Part shown: one piece after another, positions 1-8,860 of the stretch
Position numbering within the stretch: position 1 is the stretch's first letter
How the letters are laid out: every line of letters begins with the position of its first letter
Origin: Paenibacillus_AB hodogayensis
GTDB taxonomy: Bacteria; Bacillota; Bacilli; Paenibacillales; NBRC-103111
DNA length: 64,000 nucleotides
Assembly (NCBI RefSeq): GCF_039536325.1
Contig: NZ_BAAAYO010000002.1
Coordinates: 682,001-746,000 of the forward strand
Reading direction: 5' to 3'
Translations under genes and position numbers: made by a program
The notes under the pieces: generated by a model
Database searches by the model: none
What the model was told of the DNA's origin: nothing
The model's input: the letters and a program-made list of their open reading frames with translations, nothing else

Positions 1-648
1 GCGCTGGAGCGGGGCGAAGCGCTGCACGTGCTGCATCCGCAGCAAATTATCGCCTTCGAGGGCGAGTCGGCGCAGCGCGAGGACAAGTTGATGAATTTGC
101 AAGGCATGTATCGCAAAAAAAAGCTGATCCGTTCCCGGCTCAGCGGACCGGCGCGGCTGATGCTGGCGCTCCCCGGCGGCTATTCGCTGCACTGCCTGTC
201 GCTTGCCGGCAACGAGGATTTGCTGTTCGAATTTCGCCATCTGCTTTTTTACTCCGAAGGCGTCCAGATGAAAAGCGTTCTGCAAAGCTTCAAAAATATG
301 ATAGCTACCAAGGACGTCATGCGCATGAAATTTTCTGGACAAGGCACGATCGGCATCATCTCCGCCGGACCGCTTCGCGAATGGAAGCTGGACCCCGAGA
401 AGCCTTCCTACATCGATACGCATTCGCTGATTGCCTATCCGCACAACGCCTCCATCGATCTGAGCGTGTACGGCAACCATCTCGCCAGCCAGCATATGAG
501 CTTCCAATGGAAAATGACCGGAGCGGGTAGCGCTCTGCTGCAGGTCGGCAGGCCCGACGCCCGGCTGGAGCAGTTCGTCGAGCAGGATAGCTTGATGAAG
601 CGGCTGCTGCGCGAGATCGTGCCGTTCGGCGGAGTTTGGTTTAAATAG
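1..648 (+). CDS. AIM24 family protein, C-terminal part (cut by left window edge)
   Basis: The frame is open from base 1, so the gene begins outside the window; the GTG at 28 is an internal codon rather than a convincing start. About 215 residues are visible. The glycine-rich beta pattern with 'FSGQGTIGI', a 'LIAYP' strand and a C-terminal 'GGVWFK' is typical of the AIM24/TerD-like beta-roll family (DUF124). Bacterial members have no settled function. No signal peptide or membrane segment is visible in this part. A strong terminator follows directly. Family call from pattern recognition; fairly sure. Confidence 0.75.
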   Translation, partial: ALERGEALHVLHPQQIIAFEGESAQREDKLMNLQGMYRKKKLIRSRLSGPARLMLALPGGYSLHCLSLAGNEDLLFEFRHLLFYSEGVQMKSVLQSFKNMIATKDVMRMKFSGQGTIGIISAGPLREWKLDPEKPSYIDTHSLIAYPHNASIDLSVYGNHLASQHMSFQWKMTGAGSALLQVGRPDARLEQFVEQDSLMKRLLREIVPFGGVWFK

Positions 649-695
649 AAGAACGAGCATCTTTGGGGAAAGCTCCCCTCGGATCTCGTTCTTTT
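649..695 (+). terminator. Rho-independent terminator after the AIM24 gene
   Basis: GAACGAG pairs with CTCGTTC around an inner GGGGAAAGCTCCCC hairpin, followed by TTTTTC. It lies directly after the stop codon at 646-648. Confidence 0.8.
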
Positions 696-795
696 TCGTT
701 CTTTTTTGTTGGTTTTCCGGGCACCAGTCAAAGGCTGCCCGCTTCCGTTACTTATACGATGATGGCTCCTTGCAACCCCGACGGCTTGCTTCGAC

Positions 796-960
796 TCAGG
801 ATTCGCCGTCTGTCATCGTGTCGGTCGACGTTTCCTCTATCAGTCCGTTATGCAGCGTTACATTGCCGCCGCCCAAGCCTTCGTTGATCATCCGGTCGAC
901 GTCCATATCGTATTGCTCGCGACCTTCGTGATCGGCATCGCTCTGCTGCCGCTCGTCCAT
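796..960 (-). CDS. Small acidic hypothetical protein (54 aa)
   Basis: The ATG at 960 is preceded by GGGAGGAGGGAG at good spacing, which makes this start much better than the in-frame upstream ones. The product is about 54 residues, acidic and Gly/Asp-rich, starting MDERQQ and ending DTMTDGES, with no signal peptide or membrane segment. The composition resembles small uncharacterised proteins common in Paenibacillus, but I recognise no named family. It is transcribed divergently from ku. Confidence 0.6.
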   Translation of the reverse strand: MDERQQSDADHEGREQYDMDVDRMINEGLGGGNVTLHNGLIEETSTDTMTDGES

Positions 961-1185
961 TCGCTCCCTCCTCCCGAAACGGTTATGGCATGCGAGCTTA
1001 GGTTGCCCAAACCGGCCGGGGGCATACGGCAAACGCGCCGCTCATATGCTGTTAGATGGGAGGGCAGGGTGTAGAACGGTCGTTTTTGGTGAACACTGAT
1101 AAGCAGGATAACCAAAACGGAAATTGGAATAAACCGGCGCATGAATCCGCTTGGAGCAGGCGTCAGGCAGAGGAGGAAAAACGGC

Positions 1186-2040
1186 ATGCATACGGTATGG
1201 AAGGGCGCGATCAGCTTCGGTCTGGTCCATGTGCCGGTCAAAATGTTTACCGCCACGGAAGACAAGGACATTGCGATGAAATACATCCATAAGGAGTGCG
1301 GAACGCCGCTGTCGTATGTCCGCACGTGCCAGCATTGCGAGAAAGCCGTAGAGTGGGAGCAAATATCGCGCGGCTACGAGTACGAGCCCGGCAAGTTCGT
1401 GCTGTTCGAGAAGGAAGAGCTGGACAGCTTGTCGGAAGCGAACAAAGAAATCAAAATATTGGATTTCGTCGATTTGCAGGAAATCGACCCGATTTATTTT
1501 CAAAAAACGTACTATCTCGCCCCCAGCGATACCGGAACGAACGCTTACAGCCTGCTGCTGGAAGCCATGCGCCAGACCGGCAAGATTGGCATCGCCAAAG
1601 TATCGATCCGCTCCAAAAGCAGCTTGGCGGCAATCCGCATCATCGAGGACTGCATTGCCATGGAGACGATCTTCTATCCCGACGAAATCCGTTCGATCTC
1701 CCAAGTGCCCAACTTGCCGGAAAATCCGTCGGTGAACGAAAAAGAGCTGACGATGGCCAAGATGCTCATTGAGCAGTTGTCCACTCCGTTCGCGCCGGAA
1801 TCGTACAAGGACGATTACCGGGACAAGGTGCTGGAGATGATTCAGCAAAAAATCGCCGGGGAAGAGATCCGGATATCGCCGGAAGCACCGCAGACGAATG
1901 TGGTCGATCTAATGGCCGCACTGCAGGCCAGCCTGGAAGCCGCAAAGCCGGCTAACGTGCCGACCCAAGCCGCAGAGCCGACCAAACCGGCCGCAAAACC
2001 GAAAGCAAGCAAAAAGACGAAAAAAGAAACCGTCTCCTGA
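1186..2040 (+). CDS. ku: Ku protein, non-homologous end joining
   Basis: Bacterial Ku forms a homodimeric ring that binds DNA double-strand ends and recruits LigD. The 284-residue product has the family start 'MHTVWKGAISFGLV', the conserved 'KMFTATEDKDI' region and the usual beta-barrel core. A short helical segment (VVDLMAALQASL, about 239-250) and a Lys/Pro/Ala-rich basic tail (about 255-284) end it; such tails contact DNA and LigD in known members. The start is the ATG at 1186, 8 bases after AGAGGAGGAAAA; an ATG at 1141 has no comparable site. The LigD ligase gene follows after 40 bases with its own AGGAGG. In Bacillus the ku-ligD genes are expressed in the forespore; I could not identify a convincing SigG promoter here. 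Confidence 0.95.
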   Translation: MHTVWKGAISFGLVHVPVKMFTATEDKDIAMKYIHKECGTPLSYVRTCQHCEKAVEWEQISRGYEYEPGKFVLFEKEELDSLSEANKEIKILDFVDLQEIDPIYFQKTYYLAPSDTGTNAYSLLLEAMRQTGKIGIAKVSIRSKSSLAAIRIIEDCIAMETIFYPDEIRSISQVPNLPENPSVNEKELTMAKMLIEQLSTPFAPESYKDDYRDKVLEMIQQKIAGEEIRISPEAPQTNVVDLMAALQASLEAAKPANVPTQAAEPTKPAAKPKASKKTKKETVS

Positions 2041-2080
2041 TCCGCTGATAAGTTGGTTCAACTGATTACAGGAGGAAATA

Positions 2081-3046
2081 ATGGAGCTAAAGCCGATTGT
2101 ACCGTTCGAGCCGATTCGCGTCGAACGGGTGCCCAGCGGCCCGGAATGGATATCCCAAGTCAAGTGGGACGGGGTGCGCATGCTTGTCTATTATGACGGA
2201 ACGAACGTCAAGCTGTGGAACCGCAGCGGCAACGACCGGACGATGCAGTACCCCGAATTGGCCGACGTCGGTTCTTACTGCCGCGCCGGGTCGGTTATTC
2301 TGGACGGGGAATTGATCGCGCTGGAGAACGGCAAACCTTCCTTCCAGCAGATCATGAAGCGGGATCAGCTGCGTTCGGACGGAAAAATCCGCTTGGCGCT
2401 CAACCGCATTCCCGTTTCGTATATGGTGTTCGATGTGTTGTACTGCGACGGTAATTGGTGCAACAACCGGCCGCTTTCCGAACGCCAGCAGCTTCTGGAA
2501 CGGATCGTGGTGCCGAACGGACTGGTGCAGCTCGTAAGCAATGCGCAGGACGGGGAGGTGCTGCTCGGCGTCATGCGCGGCTACGGCATGGAGGGCATCG
2601 TCTGCAAAGACTTGACGAGCCTGTATCCTTGGGGCGGCAAAGACCGGCGTTGGCAAAAAATAAAGCTGTTTCGGGATTTGTACGCCGTCATCGGAGGCGT
2701 TACCTTCCGGGACAACATCGTCAATGCGCTGCTGCTCGGTGTTTACGACGAGCGGGGAGCCTTGGTGTATATCGGTCATGCCGGATCGGCCAAGCTAACC
2801 GGAGCGGATTGGGAGCGGCTTACCCGGCGCATCGAGACGATAAGAGCCGAGGAGCGCCCGTTCGCCAATAAACCGGAAAGAAGCAAGGATGCCATATGGG
2901 TGCGCCCCGAAATTGCCGTGAAGGTACAATTTTTGAACTGGACTGCCGATGGCGTCATGCGCCATCCGACGATCCAGTCTTTGCTCGATGCGGATCATCT
3001 TGAACTTCTGTGCACGACACGGCAGCTAAGCGATACGGACGGTTGA
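2081..3046 (+). CDS. ligD: ATP-dependent DNA ligase, LigD ligase domain as a separate protein
   Basis: This enzyme seals nicks using ATP during end joining. The 321-residue product has the nucleotidyltransferase motifs in order: motif I K28-WDGVR (K28 would take AMP), DGELI near 75-79, EGIVCKD near 171-177 and WQKIK near 191-195. An OB-fold follows to the C terminus. This equals the N-terminal half of Bacillus-type LigD (about 610 residues, ligase then polymerase), but here a TGA ends the protein. The polymerase part starts anew 13 bases later. The ATG at 2081 follows AGGAGGAAATA. Confidence 0.93.
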   Translation: MELKPIVPFEPIRVERVPSGPEWISQVKWDGVRMLVYYDGTNVKLWNRSGNDRTMQYPELADVGSYCRAGSVILDGELIALENGKPSFQQIMKRDQLRSDGKIRLALNRIPVSYMVFDVLYCDGNWCNNRPLSERQQLLERIVVPNGLVQLVSNAQDGEVLLGVMRGYGMEGIVCKDLTSLYPWGGKDRRWQKIKLFRDLYAVIGGVTFRDNIVNALLLGVYDERGALVYIGHAGSAKLTGADWERLTRRIETIRAEERPFANKPERSKDAIWVRPEIAVKVQFLNWTADGVMRHPTIQSLLDADHLELLCTTRQLSDTDG

Positions 3047-3059
3047 AGGAGGAACGAAA

Positions 3060-3950
3060 ATGGCGACGGCCACGAAGGGCTCCATCACGGTGGAGGGGCA
3101 CGAGATTACGGTAACGAATCCGCATAAAATGCTTTGGTCGGAGCGAGGGATTACGAAGCTCGTTTATTTGGAGAAGCTGATCGGACTCGCTCCTTACCTG
3201 CTGCCCTATTGCCGGGACCGGCATCTGACGACGATCCGCTACCCGAACGGCGTGCACGGAAAATCGTTTTACCAGAAAAACTGCCCCGAGCCTACGCCGG
3301 AGTTCGTTCGCACCGCACCGCTGGACGGCATCCAATACGTGCATTTGGACTCGCTGCCAACGCTGCTCTGGCTCGGCAATCTCGCCTGTCTGGAATTCCA
3401 CGCCTCGTTCCACCGAATCGGCTCGATGCTGCCGGCCGAATGGCTGATCGACGTTGATCCGACCTTGGAGCGAGAACCCCGCCTAATGAAGGCCGCCTTG
3501 CTGATCGGCGAAGCGCTCGACCGGATGGGAATCCGTGCGGTGCCGAAGACGTCCGGCGCTACAGGCATCCAGCTGTACATTCCGCTTGCCAAGCCTTACA
3601 CCTTCGAGCAGCTGCGAAGCATCGGGCATTTCCTCGGGCAATATTTGGTGCAGCAATATCCCAAGCTGTTCACGATCGAACGGTTGAAAAAAAATCGCGG
3701 CGACCTGATTTACGTGGACTACCTTCAGCATTGGTACGGCAAAACACTGTCCAGTCCCTATACGCCGCGCGCCCGCGAAGCCGCCTCGGTATCGGCTCCG
3801 CTGGAGTGGAGCGAGGTCGAAGGCAATGCCGATCCGCGCGACTTCCATCTGCTCAATATGGAGGAACGGCTGCGTGCCAAAGGCGATCTGATTGCCCGCA
3901 CGCCTCCGCAGACGCTGGACCGGGTGCTCTCATTCATTCCCAACAGCTGA
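3060..3950 (+). CDS. LigD polymerase/primase domain protein (NHEJ)
   Basis: This is an archaeo-eukaryotic-primase-fold polymerase that fills gaps and adds ribonucleotides at broken ends. The 296-residue product shows the family signatures: 'TNPHKMLW' at the N terminus, the catalytic pair D131-V-D133 (IDVDP), 'KTSGATGIQLYIP' (163-175) and the third metal ligand D220 in 'IYVDYLQ'. It is the third gene of ku-lig-pol, with its own AGGAGGAACGAAA before the ATG. The ligase stop and this start are separated by a clear intergenic ribosome site, so the split looks natural rather than a sequencing error. A terminator follows. Confidence 0.93.
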   Translation: MATATKGSITVEGHEITVTNPHKMLWSERGITKLVYLEKLIGLAPYLLPYCRDRHLTTIRYPNGVHGKSFYQKNCPEPTPEFVRTAPLDGIQYVHLDSLPTLLWLGNLACLEFHASFHRIGSMLPAEWLIDVDPTLEREPRLMKAALLIGEALDRMGIRAVPKTSGATGIQLYIPLAKPYTFEQLRSIGHFLGQYLVQQYPKLFTIERLKKNRGDLIYVDYLQHWYGKTLSSPYTPRAREAASVSAPLEWSEVEGNADPRDFHLLNMEERLRAKGDLIARTPPQTLDRVLSFIPNS

Positions 3951-3952
3951 CA

Positions 3953-4011
3953 AGAAAAAAGAACGGCAGTCGCCGAAGCCCCGAAGCTTCGCCGCTTGCC
4001 GTTCCTTTCTG
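3953..4011. terminator. Bidirectional terminator between the NHEJ operon and hemAT
   Basis: GAACGGCA (3961-3968) pairs with TGCCGTTC (3997-4004), with an inner CGAAGC/GCTTCG pairing. An A run lies on the left and a CTTTCTG tract on the right, so it can serve both converging genes. Confidence 0.75.
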
Positions 4012-4026
4012 TTGTCGGATTCAAGG

Positions 4027-5037
4027 TTAATCCGCCGTCTTCTTCAAGCCTTCCAGCTCCGCCGTCACCCGCTCGATCATCAGCACGAAAGAGGACAATT
4101 CCTTCGAGCTGCTGGCCTGCATCCGGGCATGGGACGCCGTCTGCTCCGACTCCGAACGGACCCGCTCCAGCTTGGCGGCAATCGCCCCCAGCTTATCCTC
4201 GACCTGAACGAGTGCATCCTTGGAGCGGGACGCCAGCTTGCGTACCTCGTTGGCCACTACTTCGAAGCCCCGTCCGTGCTCGCCAGCCCGCGCCGCCTCT
4301 ATCGCCGCATTCAGACCAAGCAAGTGCGTCTGATCGGATATTTCCTGCATCAGCTCGCCCATCCCGTGAATTTGCGCGATCTCGTCGGTCAGCTCCCGCA
4401 CGAGCTCGTTGGCGTTCTCCTGAGAGGCCGCCGTCCGTTCCGCCGTGTCGGCAACCGCCTGACTGCTTTCACCGAGCTCCACCATCATCGCCGCCAGCTC
4501 CTGTACCGCCGTCGTCACGACCTGCAATATGTCCTGCTGCTCCTCGACAAGGCGCTCGACTTTATTCTTCTCCGATCGCTCGTACGCCTCCAGAACCAAT
4601 TGCGAATCGAGGTTGAACATTTTGGATACGGAAAAGACGACCTGCTGCCAATCGTCGGGCATGACTTGCTGGAAATGGGCGGTGGCCAAATTCAAATAAA
4701 GCATGTACGTACCCAGATACCACTCGCTGGTCAAACCGATGCGGGAATGAATTTCCCCGATCTGTATCCTTCTGCCTATGTATTCCTCGTCCAACACCCC
4801 GGAGGCAATGGATAAAAAGTACCATTGCTGGGTTTGCTTCAACCGCTCCAGCGTACTGTGCGTCCGTATGATCTCTAGCAGCTCCGGCTGCGCCGAGATG
4901 CGCTCGTACAACTCGTCCACCAGCGCCTGGACCACCCGCTCGAATTGCGGCTGCTTCGCTTGCAGCCGGTTCAGGTCGGCATCGGTCAGTCCGATAAAAT
5001 CGACCTGCTTCTTCCTTGCTTCCGATAATGAAATCAT
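4027..5037 (-). CDS. hemAT: HemAT-type globin-coupled methyl-accepting chemotaxis protein
   Basis: This is a soluble aerotaxis receptor that senses oxygen by haem and signals to CheA. The N-terminal ~165 residues form a protoglobin-type sensor with proximal His97 (IGEIHSRIGL) and a distal-side Tyr44. The C-terminal part is a coiled-coil signalling domain with the highly conserved hairpin 'LGLNAAIEAARAGEHGRGF' followed by 'VVANEVRKLA'. No membrane segments are present, as expected for HemAT. At 336 residues it is shorter than the ~430 of Bacillus HemAT, with a shorter signalling coiled coil. The ATG at 5037 follows a GGGGGGAC site. Confidence 0.9.
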   Translation of the reverse strand: MISLSEARKKQVDFIGLTDADLNRLQAKQPQFERVVQALVDELYERISAQPELLEIIRTHSTLERLKQTQQWYFLSIASGVLDEEYIGRRIQIGEIHSRIGLTSEWYLGTYMLYLNLATAHFQQVMPDDWQQVVFSVSKMFNLDSQLVLEAYERSEKNKVERLVEEQQDILQVVTTAVQELAAMMVELGESSQAVADTAERTAASQENANELVRELTDEIAQIHGMGELMQEISDQTHLLGLNAAIEAARAGEHGRGFEVVANEVRKLASRSKDALVQVEDKLGAIAAKLERVRSESEQTASHARMQASSSKELSSFVLMIERVTAELEGLKKTAD

Positions 5038-5179
5038 AATGTCCCCCCTGATGATGGCAGCTGCCTAAAAGTCATCATTCGACATGAAGGCAGGGTTATC
5101 CTTCCATTTTCGGAGGGAAAGCGACAATTTTCGCAAAATCTTAATCTAACTGCGCCTGCCGGATATGCCCCAAGTCCCG

Positions 5180-6610
5180 TTAGAACAACGGAGCCAGCAT
5201 GCGAGCGGCCGCTTCCTTCGCCCTTTGGTACTTCGAGCGGCTCTCGAACTCGGCCGGCTTGATCTCCTTGCTGTCGGCCACATCGGTCAAAAACTGCCGC
5301 TCCAACCGGATGATCGTGCTGCGGTCGTACAGGACGGCCATAATCTCGAAATTGCTGAAGAAGCTGCGCATATCCATATTGGCCGTGCCGACCGTCGCCA
5401 GCATCCGGTCGATAATTAGCGTCTTGGCGTGAATAAACCCTTTCTGGTATTGATAAAAGCGTACCCCCGCCTGCAGCAGCTCCGGCACGTAGGACAACGA
5501 CGCCCAATGAACGATGCGCGCATCGGGCACGCCGGGCAAAATAATACGCACGTCTACTCCGCTGACGGCAGCCGTCTTGAGCGCCATCGCAATGCTCGAA
5601 TCGGGAATGAAGTACGGTGTCGTTATGTAAATGCGGTTGCGCGCCACCGCCATAGCTCCGAAAAACACTTCGAGAACGGCATCCCACGGTGCGTCCGGGC
5701 CGCTTGCGATCAGTTGCACCGTCTCGTCGCCTACCTGCTCCTGCTCGGGGAAATATTTCGGATCGATCAACGTTTTACCGCTTGCAAACGCCCAGTCCGC
5801 GGCGAACGTATGCTGCATGTAGTAAACGCTGCCCCCCTCGATGCGGATGTGCGTATCTCTCCAATAGCCGAGCTTCGGATCGCCCCCGATATACTCGTTC
5901 CCGATATTGATGCCGCCCAGGTAGCCCGCCTTGCCGTCGATGACGACAATTTTGCGGTGATTGCGGTAATTGATCCGCTTGTCGAAGAACGCGATCAAAG
6001 GCGGCAGGAAGACGTGCACCTCCACGCCGGCCCGCTTTAATTCCTCGATATAACGTCGCCCGAGCTTGTAGCTGCCGACGCCGTCGTACAGCAGCCGGAC
6101 GGCAACCCCTTCCCGGGCTTTGCGGATCATCATTTGCTTGAACCGTTCGCCGACCTTGTCGTCCCGCACAATATAAAATTGGACATGGATGAAGGAGCGG
6201 GCAAGTTCCATCCCCTTCAACAAGTCCGTATACAGCTCTTCCGCTTTATCATAAAGCTCGATTCGGTTGCCCGAGATTATCGGCGAGCCAGGAATGTTGC
6301 TGAGCAGACCGAGCAGCCGGTGCTCGCCGAATATTTCGCAACGGCGCGCAGCGTCTCCCGCAGCCGCTTTTTCCGCCTTCACCCGGTGAGCGCGGCGGAT
6401 TTCGCTGATCACTCTGCGGTCTTTCCGTTGCATTTTTTTACGCTGCTTATACTCCTTGGCCAAGAAATAATACATGAAAAAGCCGATCACCGGAAAAATG
6501 AACAAAATCGATAGCCAGGCTACCGCTTTGGACGGATTGCGGAAATCGAGCACGAGAATGGTAGCGATTTGGAATATAAACAATCCCAATGCAATGCTTA
6601 CCCAGAGCAA
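5180..6610 (-). CDS. cls: Cardiolipin synthase (phospholipase D family)
   Basis: This membrane enzyme condenses phosphatidylglycerol into cardiolipin. There are two N-terminal membrane segments (PLDc_N domain, first ~60 residues). Two HKD motifs follow: 'NHRKIVVIDG' with 'GGINIG' in the first half and 'FIHAKTLIID' with 'GTANMD' in the second. Length (~476 aa) is normal, and the C terminus 'ARMLAPLF' is family-like. I prefer the TTG at 6610, 9 bases after GGGAGGTG. The in-frame GTG at 6622 lies inside that site and would be too close to it. Monocistronic by context. Confidence 0.92.
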   Translation of the reverse strand: MLWVSIALGLFIFQIATILVLDFRNPSKAVAWLSILFIFPVIGFFMYYFLAKEYKQRKKMQRKDRRVISEIRRAHRVKAEKAAAGDAARRCEIFGEHRLLGLLSNIPGSPIISGNRIELYDKAEELYTDLLKGMELARSFIHVQFYIVRDDKVGERFKQMMIRKAREGVAVRLLYDGVGSYKLGRRYIEELKRAGVEVHVFLPPLIAFFDKRINYRNHRKIVVIDGKAGYLGGINIGNEYIGGDPKLGYWRDTHIRIEGGSVYYMQHTFAADWAFASGKTLIDPKYFPEQEQVGDETVQLIASGPDAPWDAVLEVFFGAMAVARNRIYITTPYFIPDSSIAMALKTAAVSGVDVRIILPGVPDARIVHWASLSYVPELLQAGVRFYQYQKGFIHAKTLIIDRMLATVGTANMDMRSFFSNFEIMAVLYDRSTIIRLERQFLTDVADSKEIKPAEFESRSKYQRAKEAAARMLAPLF

Positions 6611-6814
6611 AACCGCCTTCACCTCCCGGCCTATCGATCAGTCGATAAATGCCATGCGAACCAAGCCATACCTCAACCGTCATGTCCTTAGCGGTCCCTT
6701 TGTATACTAGCATTCGCCGGCAGACGTTCCGTTATTCGCCTCCGTTCCGGTCACCGCGCGCGTTTCGATCGACATCTCTTTTGTCCCTGAAGGCCCCCCC
6801 ACTATCCCTGACGC

Positions 6815-7711
6815 TTATTTCGCTTCGATGCCGCGCCGCTTGCTGCTCCTTATCCACAAATACCAAATAGCCGTCGCCATGACTACCGTCGCGATCAGGC
6901 TTCCCTCCGCCCCGAACGAACCGCCGGACCATACGCTTGAGCCCAACGGCTCCAGCTTCAACGGAGCTATCACCTTCGTACCGGATACTTCGAAGCCGAA
7001 TATGTTGCCCTGTACGTAATTCCATGTCCAGTGCAGTCCGATCGGCAGCCAGAGCGATCCCGACACCTCCCGGCATATGCCAAGCAAAATGCCCGCGACC
7101 CATATATTGAATAAGGGCAGCGGATGCGCCAGCGCACCAGGGTTGAACGCATGCATGAGCGCAAAAAACAGGGAGGAGCAGCCCACGGCCGCGATCGCAC
7201 CGAAGCGATGACGGATGAGTCCCTGCACGTAGCCACGGCTGAACAGCTCTTCGTTCAGTGAGACGAGGGCAAAAAACAGCACATATGCGGCAAGCTCTCT
7301 CCCTATCGGAGCATCCAGACTGAACGACACGATCCGTACCGCGCCGCCGATCCACATAACCGCAAATATCGCCGACATCAGCACGATACCCATCATCGCT
7401 CCCCGCAGCAGATCGGCCGTTGCCCCCCGTTTCTTCCAGCCGATCGGCCAGCGATTCCGGCGCTCGAACAGCGCGTACATCAGGGGGACGGCGGCGATAA
7501 AGCCGACAGCCTGTGCGATCGTCGAGCCGTATACAAAGGTTGGATCGGAAACGAGCTTTTCGATCGTAAGCGTCCCGTCCGCTCCGTCTCCCTGGCCGAC
7601 GGCAAGCATCGCCACCACCGGGATCATTCCGATCAGCGTCAGCACGAAGGCCATCACGAACGCCAACCCGATTTTGCCCACTACGACGGCGGCCTGCACG
7701 GTTTTCTCCAT
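6815..7711 (-). CDS. CPBP family intramembrane metalloprotease (CAAX/Abi)
   Basis: This is a polytopic membrane protein of about 298 residues with roughly eight hydrophobic segments. The Abi/CPBP motifs are present: motif 1 'NEELFSRGYVQ' (EExxxR), motif 2 'FALMHAFNP' and motif 3 'HWTWN'. Family members are Glu-Glu metalloproteases with roles such as prenyl-protein processing, bacteriocin immunity or anti-sigma cleavage; the substrate here is unknown. The ATG at 7711 (MEKTVQ) has GGGAGGGA upstream and is preferred to an ATG at 7753. The 200 bases between its stop and cls hold no other gene I can support. Confidence 0.85.
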   Translation of the reverse strand: MEKTVQAAVVVGKIGLAFVMAFVLTLIGMIPVVAMLAVGQGDGADGTLTIEKLVSDPTFVYGSTIAQAVGFIAAVPLMYALFERRNRWPIGWKKRGATADLLRGAMMGIVLMSAIFAVMWIGGAVRIVSFSLDAPIGRELAAYVLFFALVSLNEELFSRGYVQGLIRHRFGAIAAVGCSSLFFALMHAFNPGALAHPLPLFNIWVAGILLGICREVSGSLWLPIGLHWTWNYVQGNIFGFEVSGTKVIAPLKLEPLGSSVWSGGSFGAEGSLIATVVMATAIWYLWIRSSKRRGIEAK

Positions 7712-7889
7712 AGGACAAATCCCTCCCTTTCTTTCAAGCATTATCCATCCCATTGTACCTGTTTGATTTTATACACACCACTGAATGTATGGTAAAATAA
7801 GAAAAACCTTTATCGGCGTCATTTAAGGGGGAACGACCGCGATTCAGCCGCAGTTTACATACCTGCCCACCAAAGGAGCGTGCCCTTCT

Positions 7890-8855
7890 ATGCAAGTAGC
7901 GGATATTCGCCTGTTGGCGCAAGACGTGAAGCGCAATATCGGCAAAGTGATCGTCGGCAAGGAGGAGGTTATCGAACATCTGCTGATCGCGCTGATCGCC
8001 TCCGGGCACGTGCTGCTCGAGGATGTGCCGGGCACCGGCAAGACGATGCTGGCCAAAGCGATGGCCAAATCGCTGCGCTGCTCGTGCAAACGCATCCAGT
8101 TTACCCCGGACCTGCTGCCCTCCGACTTGAGCGGGATCAACTATTTCAATCAGAAGGAAGGGGAGTTTCAGTTCCGTCCCGGGCCTGTCTTTACGAACAT
8201 TTTGCTGGCCGACGAGATTAACCGGGCAACGCCGCGCACGCAATCGAGCCTGCTGGAATGCATGGAGGAACGGCAGGTGAGCATCGACGGCGAGACGCGC
8301 AGCCTAAGTCGGCCCTTTATGGTCATCGCCACGCAAAATCCGGTGGAAAATCAGGGGACGTTTCCGCTGCCGGAGGCGCAGCTGGACCGTTTCCTGCTGA
8401 AAGTGCGCATGGGATACCCGACGCGCGAGGACGGCATCGATATTTTGAAACGGTTCAAGCAGGACAATCCCCTCGATGCGCTGGAGAGCGTAGCCGACGG
8501 CGAGACGATAGCGGAAGCCCAGCAGGCGTACTCGCAAGTCATTGTCCACGACGAGCTGCTCGCTTACATCGTACAGTTGGTGGAGAAGACGCGCAGCCAT
8601 GCCGACGTCGCTTTGGGCGTAAGCCCGCGCGGCAGCCAATCGCTGCTCAAAGCCGTGCAAGTGCGTGCTATTCTGCAAGGACGCGAATACGTGCTGCCTG
8701 ATGATATTAAGGCGATGGCCAAGCCGGTGCTCGCCCACCGTCTGCTGCTCCGGCATGCGACGCGGCTGAAGGAGCATGCGGCCGAAGCGGTCCTCGATCA
8801 GCTGCTGCGCGAGCTTCCCGTACCGGCGGAAGATCTCTCGGAAAAGCCGGGTTGA
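7890..8855 (+). CDS. MoxR family AAA+ ATPase
   Basis: This is a chaperone-type ATPase that typically acts on partner proteins encoded beside it. Walker A is G48-TGKT (EDVPGTGKT), Walker B is LLADE (D108-E109), and sensor 1 is 'VIATQNP'. The C-terminal lid carries 'GVSPRGSQSLLKA' and the 'VLPDDIKAMA' helix. Length (321 aa) is typical. It heads a three-gene operon: the DUF58 gene starts within a few bases of its stop. MoxR plus DUF58 partners are commonly linked to envelope or metal-insertion functions; the target is unknown. A TAAAAT (7793-7798) may be its -10 element. Confidence 0.92.
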   Translation: MQVADIRLLAQDVKRNIGKVIVGKEEVIEHLLIALIASGHVLLEDVPGTGKTMLAKAMAKSLRCSCKRIQFTPDLLPSDLSGINYFNQKEGEFQFRPGPVFTNILLADEINRATPRTQSSLLECMEERQVSIDGETRSLSRPFMVIATQNPVENQGTFPLPEAQLDRFLLKVRMGYPTREDGIDILKRFKQDNPLDALESVADGETIAEAQQAYSQVIVHDELLAYIVQLVEKTRSHADVALGVSPRGSQSLLKAVQVRAILQGREYVLPDDIKAMAKPVLAHRLLLRHATRLKEHAAEAVLDQLLRELPVPAEDLSEKPG

Positions 8856-8860
8856 TCCGT

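Noticed and set aside
1022..1050. SigG-like promoter before ku (GCATA ... CATATG)
   Set aside because: The -10 part does not fit the consensus well and the distance to the ATG is long.
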